This document shows, piece by piece, positions 8,760 to 17,414 of a stretch of DNA of 64,000 bases. Each line of letters opens with the position of its first letter. Within the stretch, counting starts at the first letter, position 1. The stretch comes from Dactylosporangium sucinum. GTDB taxonomy: Bacteria > Actinomycetota > Actinomycetes > Mycobacteriales > Micromonosporaceae. Both the position numbers and the translations under genes were made by a program. Where the stretch lies: NCBI RefSeq assembly GCF_014647515.1, contig NZ_BMPI01000033.1, forward strand, positions 51,332-115,331, in the 5' to 3' direction. A model generated the notes under the pieces. It had not been told where the DNA came from, did no database searches, and saw only the letters and a list, made by a program, of their open reading frames with translations.

Positions 8760-10270
8760 ACGCCCCGCTGCGCCGGGTCGGTGTCGTGGTGCTCGTGCTG
8801 TTCGCGATGCTGTTCGTCAACCTGAACTACCGCCAGGTGGTCAAGGCCGACGACTACCGCGAGAATGCCCGCAACGGCCGCGTCCAGGCGAGCGAGTACG
8901 AGCGGGCGCGCGGCAAGATCGTCAACGCCCAGGGCATCGCGGTCGCCGACGCGCAGGAGACCGGCGACTCGCTGAAGTTCCTCCGGACGTACCCGCTGAA
9001 GGACCAGTACGCGCACGTCCTCGGCTTCAAGCCGGTCAACCTGGCGGCGACCTCGCTGGAGAAGCTCAACAACGACTTCCTCGTCGGCACCTCCGACAAG
9101 CAGGCGGCCGACCGGATCGCCGGGCTGTTCACCGGCAAGAAGCCGGCCGGCGGCAACGTGCTGCTGACGGTCTCCAAGTCGGCCCAGGAGACGGCGTACA
9201 CCCAGCTCGGCAACAACAAGCTCAAGGTGAAGAGCGGCGCGGTCGTCGCGCTCGACCCGACGACCGGCGCGGTGCTCGCCGAGGTGTCGCTGCCGAGCTA
9301 CGACCCCAATCTGCTGAGCACCCACGACACCAACGCCGCCCTGGCGAACTACAAGAAGCTGGACGCCGACCCGGCCGATCCGCTGCTGAACCGGGCCGTG
9401 GCGAACATCTACCCGCCGGGCTCGACCTTCAAGGTCATCACCTCGGCCGCCGCGCTGACCGCGGACTCGTCGCTGGCGCCCGACACGGTCGTGCCGGGCG
9501 GCGAGTTCTACCAGCCGCCGCAGACCTCGTCGTTCCGGATCAAGAACGCCCACGAGGGCATCTGCCCCGACAGCATCACGCTCAAGCAGGCCCTGACCGT
9601 CTCGTGCAACACCGTCTTCGCCCGGATGGGCGTCGAGCGGATCGGTGCCGACAAGCTCAAGCGGATGGCGTCGGACTTCGGGTTCGAGTCGGAGCCGAGG
9701 TACATCGAGGACCAGGACCGTAACTACTGCGGGATCGTCGCCAGCCACACGGGCCCGATGACCGCCAACGGTGTCGTGGATCCGCCCGCCGTCGCGCAGT
9801 CGAGCATCGGACAGCGTGAGGTGAAGATGTCTCCGCTGCAAGGCGCGATGATTGCCGCGACGGTTGCCAACGGCGGGCGCGAGATGCGGCCGTACGTGGT
9901 GGACCGTCTGCAGAACGCCGACCTCTCCAACGCCGACCGCACCGAGCCCAAGGAAATGGGCCGCCCGATCAGTGGCGATGTCGCCGCCAAGCTGCAGGAA
10001 ATGATGTTCAGCGTGGTCACGTCCCGCGACGGCACGGGCCGCAGCGCCAACGTCTCCGGCTTGCAGGTGGGTGGTAAGACCGGAACCGCGGAAGACGGTG
10101 AAGATGCGCAGGACCACGGCTGGTTCATCGGCTTCGCACTGAAGGACGGCAAGCCGATCATCTCGGTCGCGGTCTTCCTCGAGAACGCTGGCAAGGGTGG
10201 CAGCGGGGAGGCGGCTCGCATTGCCGGTCAGGTCATGAAGGCATACGCGGACGAAAAGGGCATCAAATAA
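8756..10270 (+). CDS. pbpA: PbpA, class B penicillin-binding protein (transpeptidase)
   Basis: Cross-links peptidoglycan outside the membrane and pairs with the preceding SEDS protein. The 504-residue protein has a single N-terminal membrane anchor (about residues 8-24), a short pedestal and a transpeptidase domain. Its active-site motifs are all present: S223-T-F-K in YPPGSTFKVI, the SxN motif in TVSCNTVFA, and KTGTAEDGED. Length fits actinobacterial PbpA. Nine bases or fewer separate it from the pknA start region, so co-transcription is likely. Confidence 0.94.
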   Translation: MNAPLRRVGVVVLVLFAMLFVNLNYRQVVKADDYRENARNGRVQASEYERARGKIVNAQGIAVADAQETGDSLKFLRTYPLKDQYAHVLGFKPVNLAATSLEKLNNDFLVGTSDKQAADRIAGLFTGKKPAGGNVLLTVSKSAQETAYTQLGNNKLKVKSGAVVALDPTTGAVLAEVSLPSYDPNLLSTHDTNAALANYKKLDADPADPLLNRAVANIYPPGSTFKVITSAAALTADSSLAPDTVVPGGEFYQPPQTSSFRIKNAHEGICPDSITLKQALTVSCNTVFARMGVERIGADKLKRMASDFGFESEPRYIEDQDRNYCGIVASHTGPMTANGVVDPPAVAQSSIGQREVKMSPLQGAMIAATVANGGREMRPYVVDRLQNADLSNADRTEPKEMGRPISGDVAAKLQEMMFSVVTSRDGTGRSANVSGLQVGGKTGTAEDGEDAQDHGWFIGFALKDGKPIISVAVFLENAGKGGSGEAARIAGQVMKAYADEKGIK

Positions 10271-10285
10271 CATGAGGTGCGCGAC

Positions 10286-11950
10286 ATGTTGAGCGCCGGC
10301 ACCACGTTGGGTGGGCGCTACCGCCTGGACGAGCGCATTGCCGGCGGCGGTATGGGTGACGTCTGGCGCGGCACCGACGAGGTGCTGGGCCGCATCGTCG
10401 CGATCAAGGTCCTGCTGCCCGCACTGCTCGAGGAGCCCGGCTTCGCCGAGCGCTTCCGCGGCGAGGCGCGGACGATGGCCACCATCAACCACCCCGGCGT
10501 GGTCGACATCTACGACTACGGCAGCGAGAACGGCACCGCCTTCCTGATCATGGAGTACGTGGAGGGCGACGCGCTCTCCCGCACCCTGTCCCGGGTCGGC
10601 CGGCTCACCCCGGCCCGAGCCATGGCGCTGATCGCGCAGGCCGCCGACGCGCTGCACGCGGCGCATGAGAAGGGCATCGTCCACCGCGACGTCAAGCCCG
10701 GCAACCTGCTCGTGCGGCCCAACGGCACGCTGGTGCTCACCGACTTCGGCATCGCCCGCTCGGCCGCCGTGGCCCAGCTGACCGCGGCCGGCTCGGTGCT
10801 CGGCACCGCCTCGTACATCTCGCCCGAGCAGGCCTCGGGCCAGCAGGCCACGCCGCTGTCCGACGTCTACGCGCTCGGCGTGGTCGCCTACCAGTGCCTG
10901 TCCGGCCAGCGGCCGTTCGAGGGCGAGAACCCGCTCGAGATCGCCATGCGGCACGTGCGCGAGCTGCCGCCGCCGATGCCGAACGACATCCCGCCGCCCG
11001 TCGTGCAGCTCGTCGAGCGGGCGATGGCGAAGGACCCGGCCGCCCGCTGGCCCAGCGCCGCCGCGCTCGCCCAGGCCGCCCGCCGGGTGTCGCACCAGCT
11101 CGGCGGGGGCACGGCCGCCGGCCCGGTGGTGCCGCCGCTCGGCCCGCCCGTCTCGGGCGCCCCGATCGCGCCGCCCGTCTCCGGCGGCCCCTCCTACGGC
11201 CAGCCGACCTCGGGTTCGCCGATGTCCGGCCCGCCGATCTCCGGCGGCCCGGTGTCGCCCGGCGCGGGCGGCACCCGGATCATGCCCGGCGGCGCGCTGC
11301 CGCCGCTGCCCGGCCAGCAGCCGGCCGGCGTGGGCGGGCACCAGGCCCGCGGCGCCGCGGGTGTGCCGCCACCGCCGCCGAGGGGCGACACGGCCACGTT
11401 CATGGGTGGCGGCTACGACGGCGGGTACGACGCGCCCCCGCCCGCGCCGACCCCGGGCGGTGCCGGTGGGCGCTCCGGCGGCCGGAACAACCTGGTGGTG
11501 GCCGGGATCGCGGGCATCGTGCTGCTGGTGCTGATCGGCATCGGCGGCCTGTACTTCGCCATGAACGGCAAGGACGACCCGAACAAGGTCGGCAGTGACG
11601 CGACGACCGCGCCGCCGACCAGCGCCGCGGCGCCGACCTCGGTCAAGCCGACCGGCAAGCTGGTCAACGTCGACTGCGCCAAGATCAAGGGCAAGCAGCG
11701 GATCACCGAGGAAGCGTCGCTCAGGCGGCTGAAGCTCAAGGTCAACGTCGTGGAGCAGGATTCGGACGATCCGATCCCCGGCCGGATCCTCAACGTCGAG
11801 CCGTGCGGCCAGGTGCCGGAGGGCACCGAGATCACGCTCACCGTGGTCAAGAGCGCGTTCCCACCACCCAAGGGCAACAACTCCAGCTCGGCGCCGGCGC
11901 CCGGGAAGTCGGACGACAACGAGCCGTCGCCGGAGCCGAGCGCGAGCTAG
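10286..11950 (+). CDS. pknA: PknA-like Ser/Thr protein kinase with extracytoplasmic domain
   Basis: A membrane Hanks-type kinase controlling cell shape and division. The 554-residue protein has the kinase domain at about residues 10-275: GGGMGDV loop, K41 in VAIKVL, HRDVKPGNL with D135, and DFGIARS. A long Pro/Gly/Ser linker follows (about 280-400), then one transmembrane helix (about 408-432) and a PASTA-like extracytoplasmic domain (VNVDCAKIKG to ITLTVVKSAF). Mycobacterial PknA has no PASTA unit, so this form is extended. I chose the ATG at 10286, with GAGGTG six bases upstream; the in-frame GTG at 10277 is an alternative. Confidence 0.92.
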   Translation: MLSAGTTLGGRYRLDERIAGGGMGDVWRGTDEVLGRIVAIKVLLPALLEEPGFAERFRGEARTMATINHPGVVDIYDYGSENGTAFLIMEYVEGDALSRTLSRVGRLTPARAMALIAQAADALHAAHEKGIVHRDVKPGNLLVRPNGTLVLTDFGIARSAAVAQLTAAGSVLGTASYISPEQASGQQATPLSDVYALGVVAYQCLSGQRPFEGENPLEIAMRHVRELPPPMPNDIPPPVVQLVERAMAKDPAARWPSAAALAQAARRVSHQLGGGTAAGPVVPPLGPPVSGAPIAPPVSGGPSYGQPTSGSPMSGPPISGGPVSPGAGGTRIMPGGALPPLPGQQPAGVGGHQARGAAGVPPPPPRGDTATFMGGGYDGGYDAPPPAPTPGGAGGRSGGRNNLVVAGIAGIVLLVLIGIGGLYFAMNGKDDPNKVGSDATTAPPTSAAAPTSVKPTGKLVNVDCAKIKGKQRITEEASLRRLKLKVNVVEQDSDDPIPGRILNVEPCGQVPEGTEITLTVVKSAFPPPKGNNSSSAPAPGKSDDNEPSPEPSAS

Positions 11951-12015
11951 ATCGGAATGGGTTCTCGTCGCAAGACGTGGCAAGGTAAGAGCCAATGACC
12001 GAAGGACGACACGAC

Positions 12016-13746
12016 ATGACCGCCCAGCCGCGCCTCCTCGGCGGCCGTTACCAGGTCGGGGAGTTGCTCGGCTATGGCGGCATGGCCGAGGTGCACCGAG
12101 GTCGTGACCTGCGACTCGGCCGCGACGTTGCGATCAAGACCCTCCGGACCGACCTCGCCCGCGACGCGACGTTCCAGTTACGGTTCCGCCGGGAGGCGCA
12201 GAACGCCGCCTCCCTCAACCACCCGGCGATCGTCGCCGTCTACGACACGGGCGAGGAACGCGGCCCGGCGGGCGAGGAACTGCCGTATATCGTCATGGAG
12301 TTCGTCAACGGCCGCACCCTCAAGGAGGTGCTGGCGGCCGAGGGCCGGCTCATGCCCCGCCGGGCGCTGGAGATCACCGCGGACATCTGTGCCGCGTTGG
12401 AGTTCAGCCACCGGCACGGGATCATCCACCGCGACATCAAGCCGGGCAACGTGATGCTCACGCAGACCGGCCAGGTCAAGGTGATGGACTTCGGCATCGC
12501 GCGGGCCCTGGCCAGCGGCGCGACGACGATGACCCAGACGTCGGCGGTCATCGGCACCGCGCAGTATCTCTCGCCCGAGCAGGCCCGCGGCGAGCCCGTC
12601 GATGCGCGCAGCGACGTCTACGCGACCGGCTGCGTGCTCTTCGAGCTGCTCTGCGGCCACCCGCCGTTCGTCGGGGACAACCCGGTCTCGGTGGCGTACC
12701 AGCACGTGCGGGAGGACCCGCGGCCGCCGAGCACCAGCAACCGGGACGTCACGCCCGAGATCGACGCCGTCGTCCTCAAGGCGCTGGCGAAGAACCCGCT
12801 GAACCGGTATCAGAGCGCCGCCGAGATGCGGGCCGACCTCATGCGGGCCGCCGCCGGCCGTCCGGTCTCCGCGCCTCCGGTGCTGACCGAGGACGAGATG
12901 GCGACGGTGATGGCGCAGCAGACCGCCTACCGGCCGCCGCCGGCCTCGCGCCAGCCCGCCCGGGCCGCCGCGCGGCAGAAGCGCAAGAGCTCGACCGGGA
13001 TCGTGGTCGCGCTGACCGTGCTGGGCCTGCTCGCGGTGGCCGCCCTGTCGATCGGCCTCTACCTGGCCAATCAGGAGCCGATGGTGCGGGTGCCGGAGCT
13101 GGTCGGGCAAACCCAGGCCGAGGCGGCCAACGCGCTGCGCCAGTCCAACCTGGAGGGCGACCCGCACGCCGGCCCCAACGAGAACTGCGAGCCCGGCCGC
13201 GTGGTCACGCAGCAGCCGAAGGCGAACACCGAGGTCAAGCAGGGCACGCAGATCGACTACGACGTCTGTGGCGAGCCCACGCTGCTCACGGTGCCGCCGC
13301 TGCTGCGCCTCACCAAGGACCAGGCGACCAAGCAGCTCGAGGGCATGAACCTGAAGGTCGTCGCCGAGCCGCGGGACGCGGTCGAGCCCAAGGACGAGGT
13401 CGTCGGCAGCGACCCGCAGCCCGGCACCTCGATCAAGCCCGGCTCCACGATCAAGATCCTCGTGTCGAAGAACAACCAGGCGATCGTGCCCGAGGTGTCC
13501 GGCAAGACTCCGGAGCAGGCCGAAGCGCTGCTCCAGTCGCTCGGCTTCACCAACGTCGACCAGGAGAAGACCGAGGTCAGCGACCAGTCGAAGGACGGCG
13601 TCGTGATCAACACGAACAAGGCTGCGAACAAGCCGGCGATGAAGACGGACCGGATCATCATCCGGGTCGGCGAGTACGTCGATGCGAACCCGGGCAACTC
13701 CGGGTCGCCGAAGCCGAGCAACAGCGCGTCGCCGGGCAACGGCTGA
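12016..13746 (+). CDS. pknB: PknB-like Ser/Thr protein kinase with PASTA repeats
   Basis: Senses muropeptides or lipid II through its outer PASTA domains and phosphorylates wall and division proteins. The 576-residue protein has its kinase domain at about residues 10-275 (GYGGMAEV, K41 in VAIKTL, HRDIKPGNV with D140, DFGIARA), a Thr-rich activation loop, one transmembrane helix (about 334-356) and three PASTA units (starting near VRVPELVG, LTVPPLLR and AIVPEVSG), then a Ser/Pro/Asn tail. I start at ATG 12016 because the homologues have about ten residues before the kinase; ATG 11995 is in frame and also possible. Confidence 0.93.
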   Translation: MTAQPRLLGGRYQVGELLGYGGMAEVHRGRDLRLGRDVAIKTLRTDLARDATFQLRFRREAQNAASLNHPAIVAVYDTGEERGPAGEELPYIVMEFVNGRTLKEVLAAEGRLMPRRALEITADICAALEFSHRHGIIHRDIKPGNVMLTQTGQVKVMDFGIARALASGATTMTQTSAVIGTAQYLSPEQARGEPVDARSDVYATGCVLFELLCGHPPFVGDNPVSVAYQHVREDPRPPSTSNRDVTPEIDAVVLKALAKNPLNRYQSAAEMRADLMRAAAGRPVSAPPVLTEDEMATVMAQQTAYRPPPASRQPARAAARQKRKSSTGIVVALTVLGLLAVAALSIGLYLANQEPMVRVPELVGQTQAEAANALRQSNLEGDPHAGPNENCEPGRVVTQQPKANTEVKQGTQIDYDVCGEPTLLTVPPLLRLTKDQATKQLEGMNLKVVAEPRDAVEPKDEVVGSDPQPGTSIKPGSTIKILVSKNNQAIVPEVSGKTPEQAEALLQSLGFTNVDQEKTEVSDQSKDGVVINTNKAANKPAMKTDRIIIRVGEYVDANPGNSGSPKPSNSASPGNG

Positions 13747-13771
13747 CCGACCGCTGCCGCTACCGTGCGTG

Positions 13772-13812
13772 CCCTGTGGATAACTGGCCAGTTATCCACA
13801 GGGTTGTCCACA
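13772..13812. promoter_or_regulatory. DnaA-box cluster with 32-bp palindrome
   Basis: CCCTGTGGATAACTGG at 13772-13787 is followed directly by its exact reverse complement to 13803. The palindrome contains two consensus boxes in opposite orientation, TGTGGATAA (13775-13783) and TTATCCACA (13792-13800). A third box in the actinobacterial form, TTGTCCACA, lies at 13804-13812. This is between the 3' ends of pknB and trpG. It is too small to be oriC itself and no dnaA or dnaN is in the window, but this gene cluster usually lies near oriC. Confidence 0.75.
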
Positions 13813-13899
13813 GGTATTGCCCTACGCTGATGTGCCTCTCACGGACCGTGCACATCGGCGGCGGCGATCTTCGTCCAGGCGCCGAGCCGCTCTCCGCGA

Positions 13900-13953
13900 G
13901 TTGACCTTGGTGGCTGGCGGTCGCCAGGGCGACCGAAACTCACCAAGGTCAAC
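13900..13953. repeat. Nested long stem-loop
   Basis: GTTGACCTTGGTG at 13900-13912 is the exact complement of CACCAAGGTCAAC at 13941-13953. Inside it sits a second perfect 7-bp stem, CGGTCGC at 13918-13924 and GCGACCG at 13929-13935. It sits in the gap between pknB and trpG and may take part in termination of either gene, though there is no T tract. Confidence 0.6.
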
Positions 13954-13975
13954 CGCCGTGGGGGTCGGACCGCGC

Positions 13976-14083
13976 GAGCCGCGGGCAGGAGCCCGCGGGC
14001 TCTTGCCGCGACGGCGATGGCAGCGTCCGTGGGGCCGGTCCCTGATGGACCGGCCCCACGAGCGGTGTCTGGCGGGAGCGACG
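13976..14083. terminator. Tandem hairpins; second has the conserved tail (copy 2)
   Basis: The first hairpin pairs GCGGGC at 13981-13986 with GCCCGC at 13991-13996, extended by GAGCC/GGCTC. The second is a perfect 14-bp stem, CGTGGGGCCGGTCC at 14028-14041 and its complement at 14047-14060. It is followed by AGCGGTGTCTGGCGGGAGC (14061-14079), which matches the tail of the hairpin at 3998-4051. On the minus strand these structures lie directly downstream of trpG and should end its transcription. Confidence 0.65.
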
Positions 14084-14118
14084 GTCGCGCCTTGCGCGGA
14101 CCCGAGTCCCAGAAATCC

Positions 14119-14763
14119 TTACGCGAAGGCCGCGATGCGGCGGGCCTCCACCTCGGCGACCAGGTCCGGAGCCCGGTCGAGAGCCTCGGGCAGGCCGCAG
14201 GTCGCCAGCCAGTTCGCCAGCATCTGGTGGCCGCCCTGGGTGAGGACCGACTCGGGGTGGAACTGGACGCCCTCGATCGGCAGCTCACGGTGGCGCATCG
14301 CCATGACCACGCCGGACTCGGTGCGGCCGGTGACCTCGATCTCCGGGGGCAGCGTGGACTCGACGACCGCCAGCGAGTGGTAGCGCGTGGCGATGAACGG
14401 GTCGGGCAGGCCCGCCAGCACGCCCTGGCCGGTGTGGCTGACCAGGGACGTCTTGCCGTGCAGCAGCTCCGGCGCGCGGGTCACGGTCGCGCCGAAGGCG
14501 GCGCCGAACGCCTGGTGGCCCAGGCAGACGCCGAAGATGGGCAGCTTTCCGCCGAACTCCCTGATGACGTCCATGCAGATGCCCGCGCGCTCCGGCGTGC
14601 CGGGGCCGGGCGAGAGCAGCACGCCCGCCGGGTCGGCCGCGCCGACCTCGCGCAGGGTGATCTCGTCGTTGCGCCGGACGTCGCAGTCGACGCCGAGCTG
14701 GCCCAGGTATTGGACCAGGTTGAAGACGAACGAGTCGTAGTTGTCGATGACGAGCACGCGCAC
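14119..14763 (-). CDS. trpG: Class I glutamine amidotransferase, TrpG/PabA
   Basis: Supplies ammonia from glutamine to anthranilate synthase or aminodeoxychorismate synthase for tryptophan or folate synthesis. The 214-residue protein begins RVLVIDNYDSFVFNLVQYL and has the oxyanion loop LLSPGPGTPERAG, the nucleophile Cys in FGVCLGHQAFG, and the His-Glu pair in GVQFHPES. No TrpE or PabB is next to it; this orphan position beside pknB is conserved in actinobacteria, so TrpG and PabA cannot be told apart here. I chose the GTG at 14763, the only start fitting the conserved N-terminus. Confidence 0.9.
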   Translation of the reverse strand: MRVLVIDNYDSFVFNLVQYLGQLGVDCDVRRNDEITLREVGAADPAGVLLSPGPGTPERAGICMDVIREFGGKLPIFGVCLGHQAFGAAFGATVTRAPELLHGKTSLVSHTGQGVLAGLPDPFIATRYHSLAVVESTLPPEIEVTGRTESGVVMAMRHRELPIEGVQFHPESVLTQGGHQMLANWLATCGLPEALDRAPDLVAEVEARRIAAFA

Positions 14764-14774
14764 TGGTGGGGGTC

Positions 14775-15023
14775 CTAGCTCGGTAGCACTTGCGGGGCGG
14801 TGGCGGTGGCGCTCGGCGCCGTCGACGGCGGTGTCGTCGGTACGGTCTCGTCCGGCGGGACGGTGGTCTCCACCTGGACGTCGTCGAACGGGAGCAGCGG
14901 CTCCACGGCGGGGAACAGCTGATACCACAGCAGGGCGCCGACGGCGCCCAGGAGCACCAGCGAGACCAGCGCCTTGAGCTGCCACTGCCGGAACGGGATG
15001 TGCCGCCAGATCCATGCGTACAT
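14775..15023 (-). CDS. Small single-pass membrane protein, unknown
   Basis: An 82-residue protein with a basic aromatic N-terminus (MYAWIWRHIPFRQWQ), one transmembrane helix (about residues 17-36) and a Pro/Thr/Ser-rich tail that would lie outside the membrane. It starts five bases after the sortase stop and ends 11 bases before trpG, so it sits in one operon with both. Small proteins of this kind are common next to class E sortase genes, but I do not know a tested role. Confidence 0.8.
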   Translation of the reverse strand: MYAWIWRHIPFRQWQLKALVSLVLLGAVGALLWYQLFPAVEPLLPFDDVQVETTVPPDETVPTTPPSTAPSATATAPQVLPS

Positions 15024-15028
15024 GCGGC

Positions 15029-16006
15029 TCAGCCCTCCAGCTCGGCGGGGTCGCCGTCGGCGACGGGCTGGCTGCGGGCGAGCTCGGCGTGCACGACCAG
15101 GCGCTGGTAGTTGTTGAACTTCGGGTTGCACGTGGTCATGGTCAGCATGGCCTTGGTGGGCGTCTCGCCGGGCTTGTCGGGCACCGGCGCCACCACCTGC
15201 ACGGCCGTCGGCAGGACGATCTCGTTGCCGGTGACGCGGTAGATGTACCAGGTCTCGCCGGTCTTGACGACCACCGGGTCGCCGGGCTTCATCCGGTCGA
15301 GGTCCCACCAGATGGCCGGGGTGCGGTGACCGGCCATGGAGAAGTTGCCGATCTGGCCGGGCATGGCGGTGTCCGGGTAGTGGCCCGGCGCATACCGGAT
15401 GTCGGCCGGGGTCACGCCCTGCACCACGGCCCACTTCTTCTTGAGCCGCGGGATGTGCACGGAGGCGATGACGGCGCCGTTGGCCGGCTTGGCCACCGGG
15501 GCCGGCGGGCCGGACGGCGCGACCGTCGGCGTGGCCTGCGGCTGCGCCCACTGCTGCTCCAGTTGCCGGTTGAGGTCCTCCTGGTGGGCGTCGACGATGG
15601 CCGACTTCCCCCAGACCTCATAGGCGGCGAACAGCAGGACGATCAGGCCGAACGTGATCAGCAGCTCGCCCGTGCCGCGGCTGACCGCGCGCACGACCGA
15701 GCCGGCCGTGGTCCTCGTGTATTCGGAGTACACGCTGCGATAACCCTTCTCGGTCCGGACCGGTCGCAGGGGGACGATCGTGACACCGTTCTCGGTGCGG
15801 GGTTCGTCGTCCGGCGCGGCCGGCGTCTCGTGAGGGGTTGTAACTTTCGGGAGGACGGTCGTCGCCGCCTCCTGGAGCACCTGCCGCTTCGCGGGGCGGT
15901 CGAAGCGCGGAATGATGGCGGTCGGGTCGTCGGGCGGCACGCGCGGGATGAGACGCGTCTCGATGTCGTCCTGGTCGAGGGCCCGGTGGCGGGGGCGATG
16001 GTCCAT
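15029..16006 (-). CDS. Class E sortase
   Basis: A membrane transpeptidase that joins sorting-signal proteins to the cell wall. The 325-residue protein has a long charged N-terminal cytoplasmic region with Arg/Glu-rich repeats, one transmembrane helix (about residues 115-137), and a C-terminal sortase fold. The catalytic His is in FSMAGHRTP, the Cys in MLTMTTCNP and the Arg in NYQRLVV. The ATG at 16006 begins five bases after the DUF881 gene ends, which indicates an operon. Class E enzymes typically recognise LAxTG motifs; I see no clear substrate with this signal in the window. Confidence 0.9.
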   Translation of the reverse strand: MDHRPRHRALDQDDIETRLIPRVPPDDPTAIIPRFDRPAKRQVLQEAATTVLPKVTTPHETPAAPDDEPRTENGVTIVPLRPVRTEKGYRSVYSEYTRTTAGSVVRAVSRGTGELLITFGLIVLLFAAYEVWGKSAIVDAHQEDLNRQLEQQWAQPQATPTVAPSGPPAPVAKPANGAVIASVHIPRLKKKWAVVQGVTPADIRYAPGHYPDTAMPGQIGNFSMAGHRTPAIWWDLDRMKPGDPVVVKTGETWYIYRVTGNEIVLPTAVQVVAPVPDKPGETPTKAMLTMTTCNPKFNNYQRLVVHAELARSQPVADGDPAELEG

Positions 16007-16010
16007 CGGC

Positions 16011-16823
16011 CTACGACCCGGCGCGGGCCGAGTGCAGCGCGGTCGACCCGTCGTATGCCTTGGCCTGCACGTCCGCCTCCAAACGCACCTGATAGCCGAG
16101 CCCGAAGGTGTCGGCGGCCTCCCGGAACAACCGCACCCCCTCGGCATCGTCGAGCGAGCGCTGCAGGCGGGCCTGCTCGCCGATCGCGGCGATCTCGAAG
16201 GGGGGCGAATAGACCTGCCCGTCGAGGAGCAGGGTGTTGCCCACGCAGCGTACCGCGCTCGTGGCGATAACCCGGACGCCCATGAGTGTCATGGCCTCCG
16301 CGCCGCCGGCCCACAGGGCGTTGACCACGGCCTGGACGTCCTGTTGGTGGACCACGAGGTCGTCGGGCGTGGCGCCGGCCGGGCGGCTGCCGTCGGGGCG
16401 GCGGGGCGCGTCGTCGAGGACGACCACGAGGCCCGGGCCGTGCACGGCGGTCAGCCCGGCGGCGGCCTGCTGGTCGTTGCCGCGGCGCCGCTGCTCGTCC
16501 ACCTGGCTGTCGGCCCCGGCCTGCTGCTGTTGTTGCTCGTCGATCTCCGCCCGCAGCCGGGCGGCCCGCTCGCGGGCGGCGGCGATCTCCTGCTTGCGCC
16601 CGCTGATCAGGTTGGTCAGCTCGGGCCGCCGGTCCTCGCGCAGATCGGTGCCCTGGGCGGTCGCGGCGGACAGCGAGAACAGCATCCCGGCCACGGCGAG
16701 CACCACCGGCGTGAGCACTGACCAGGCGAAACTTCGCTTCCGGTCACGGCGCGGGAGCATAGCGCGACCGAGCCGGCGCACCGCCCGCGACCACGAGGAG
16801 CCGCCGGATGTGTACTCCACCAC
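16011..16823 (-). CDS. DUF881 family membrane protein
   Basis: A 270-residue protein with a basic N-terminus, one signal-anchor helix (about residues 33-55), a coiled-coil rich in Arg/Glu/Gln (about 70-112, including QQQQQ), and the DUF881 domain (GLTAVHGPGLVVVLDDAP through GVRVIATSAVRCVGNTLLLDG). DUF881 proteins are found beside division and sortase genes in actinobacteria; one mycobacterial or Gram-positive role has been suggested in division, but the function is not settled. The GTG at 16823 has GGAGGGG just upstream. It leads the DUF881-sortase-82 aa-trpG operon and diverges from crgA. Confidence 0.87.
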   Translation of the reverse strand: MVEYTSGGSSWSRAVRRLGRAMLPRRDRKRSFAWSVLTPVVLAVAGMLFSLSAATAQGTDLREDRRPELTNLISGRKQEIAAARERAARLRAEIDEQQQQQAGADSQVDEQRRRGNDQQAAAGLTAVHGPGLVVVLDDAPRRPDGSRPAGATPDDLVVHQQDVQAVVNALWAGGAEAMTLMGVRVIATSAVRCVGNTLLLDGQVYSPPFEIAAIGEQARLQRSLDDAEGVRLFREAADTFGLGYQVRLEADVQAKAYDGSTALHSARAGS

Positions 16824-16950
16824 GACCCCTCCCCGCGCGCGCGTGCCGACTTGACTACGCTAGTCGCAGAACATTATTCAGGCCGACGCTGGCGGAGGTG
16901 GCGGCGTCACATGGATAGTGTTGGCCAGACGACCCCTCCAGGAGAGCGCC

Positions 16951-17235
16951 GTGCCGAAGTCGACAGTTCGTAAGAAGAAGGTCTACACGCCGCCGGCGGA
17001 GCTGCGCCCGCAGGAAACGGTGGCCGCCCGGCGGCGCCCGAGCCCGGTGTGGGTGCCCGCGCTGGCGGTGAGCTTTGTCGTGATCGGCATCGCCTGGCTG
17101 GTGACGTACTACCTGACGCAGGGCTTCTTCGACGTGGAGGCCTTCTCCGCGCTGGCGAAGCTGGAGTACTGGAACCTGGCCATCGGGTTCGGCTTCCTCG
17201 TGGCGTCACTCGCCGTCTTCTCCAAGTGGCGCTGA
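16951..17235 (+). CDS. crgA: CrgA, cell-division membrane protein
   Basis: A 94-residue protein with a basic N-terminal tail (PKSTVRKKKVYTPP) and two transmembrane helices (about residues 36-56 and 72-90), as in CrgA. In Streptomyces and Mycobacterium CrgA contacts FtsZ, FtsI and other division proteins and helps place and stabilise the septum. The GTG at 16951 follows AGGAGAGC. It is divergent from the DUF881 operon and is followed by a strong terminator. Confidence 0.92.
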   Translation: MPKSTVRKKKVYTPPAELRPQETVAARRRPSPVWVPALAVSFVVIGIAWLVTYYLTQGFFDVEAFSALAKLEYWNLAIGFGFLVASLAVFSKWR

Positions 17236-17242
17236 CCTGACG

Positions 17243-17272
17243 ATTCGCCCCCTCGGCCGCGAGGGGGCGAAT
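17243..17272 (+). terminator. crgA terminator hairpin
   Basis: ATTCGCCCCCTCG at 17243-17255 pairs with CGAGGGGGCGAAT at 17260-17272 around a four-base loop, eight bases after the crgA stop. Confidence 0.8.
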
Positions 17273-17414
17273 GTGTCACAACTTGCGGTGTCGCCATCCA
17301 GCTTTCGCCGCCGGTGTCCTAGCGTTTGCTGCGACCAACTTCACGTTACTCACGGGTAACAAGGGGTCTAAGGTCAAACAGAGCTTCGGCACCGCAGCGC
17401 GTTGGAGGCATCGC

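Noticed and set aside
8408..11995. 1195-residue minus-strand open frame opposite rodA, pbpA and pknA
   Set aside because: Arg/Gly/Val/His-rich composition typical of the antisense of GC3-rich genes; the plus strand carries complete, well-known proteins here.
13772..13812. Chromosomal origin (oriC)
   Set aside because: Only three boxes, no AT-rich unwinding stretch, and neither dnaA nor dnaN nearby.
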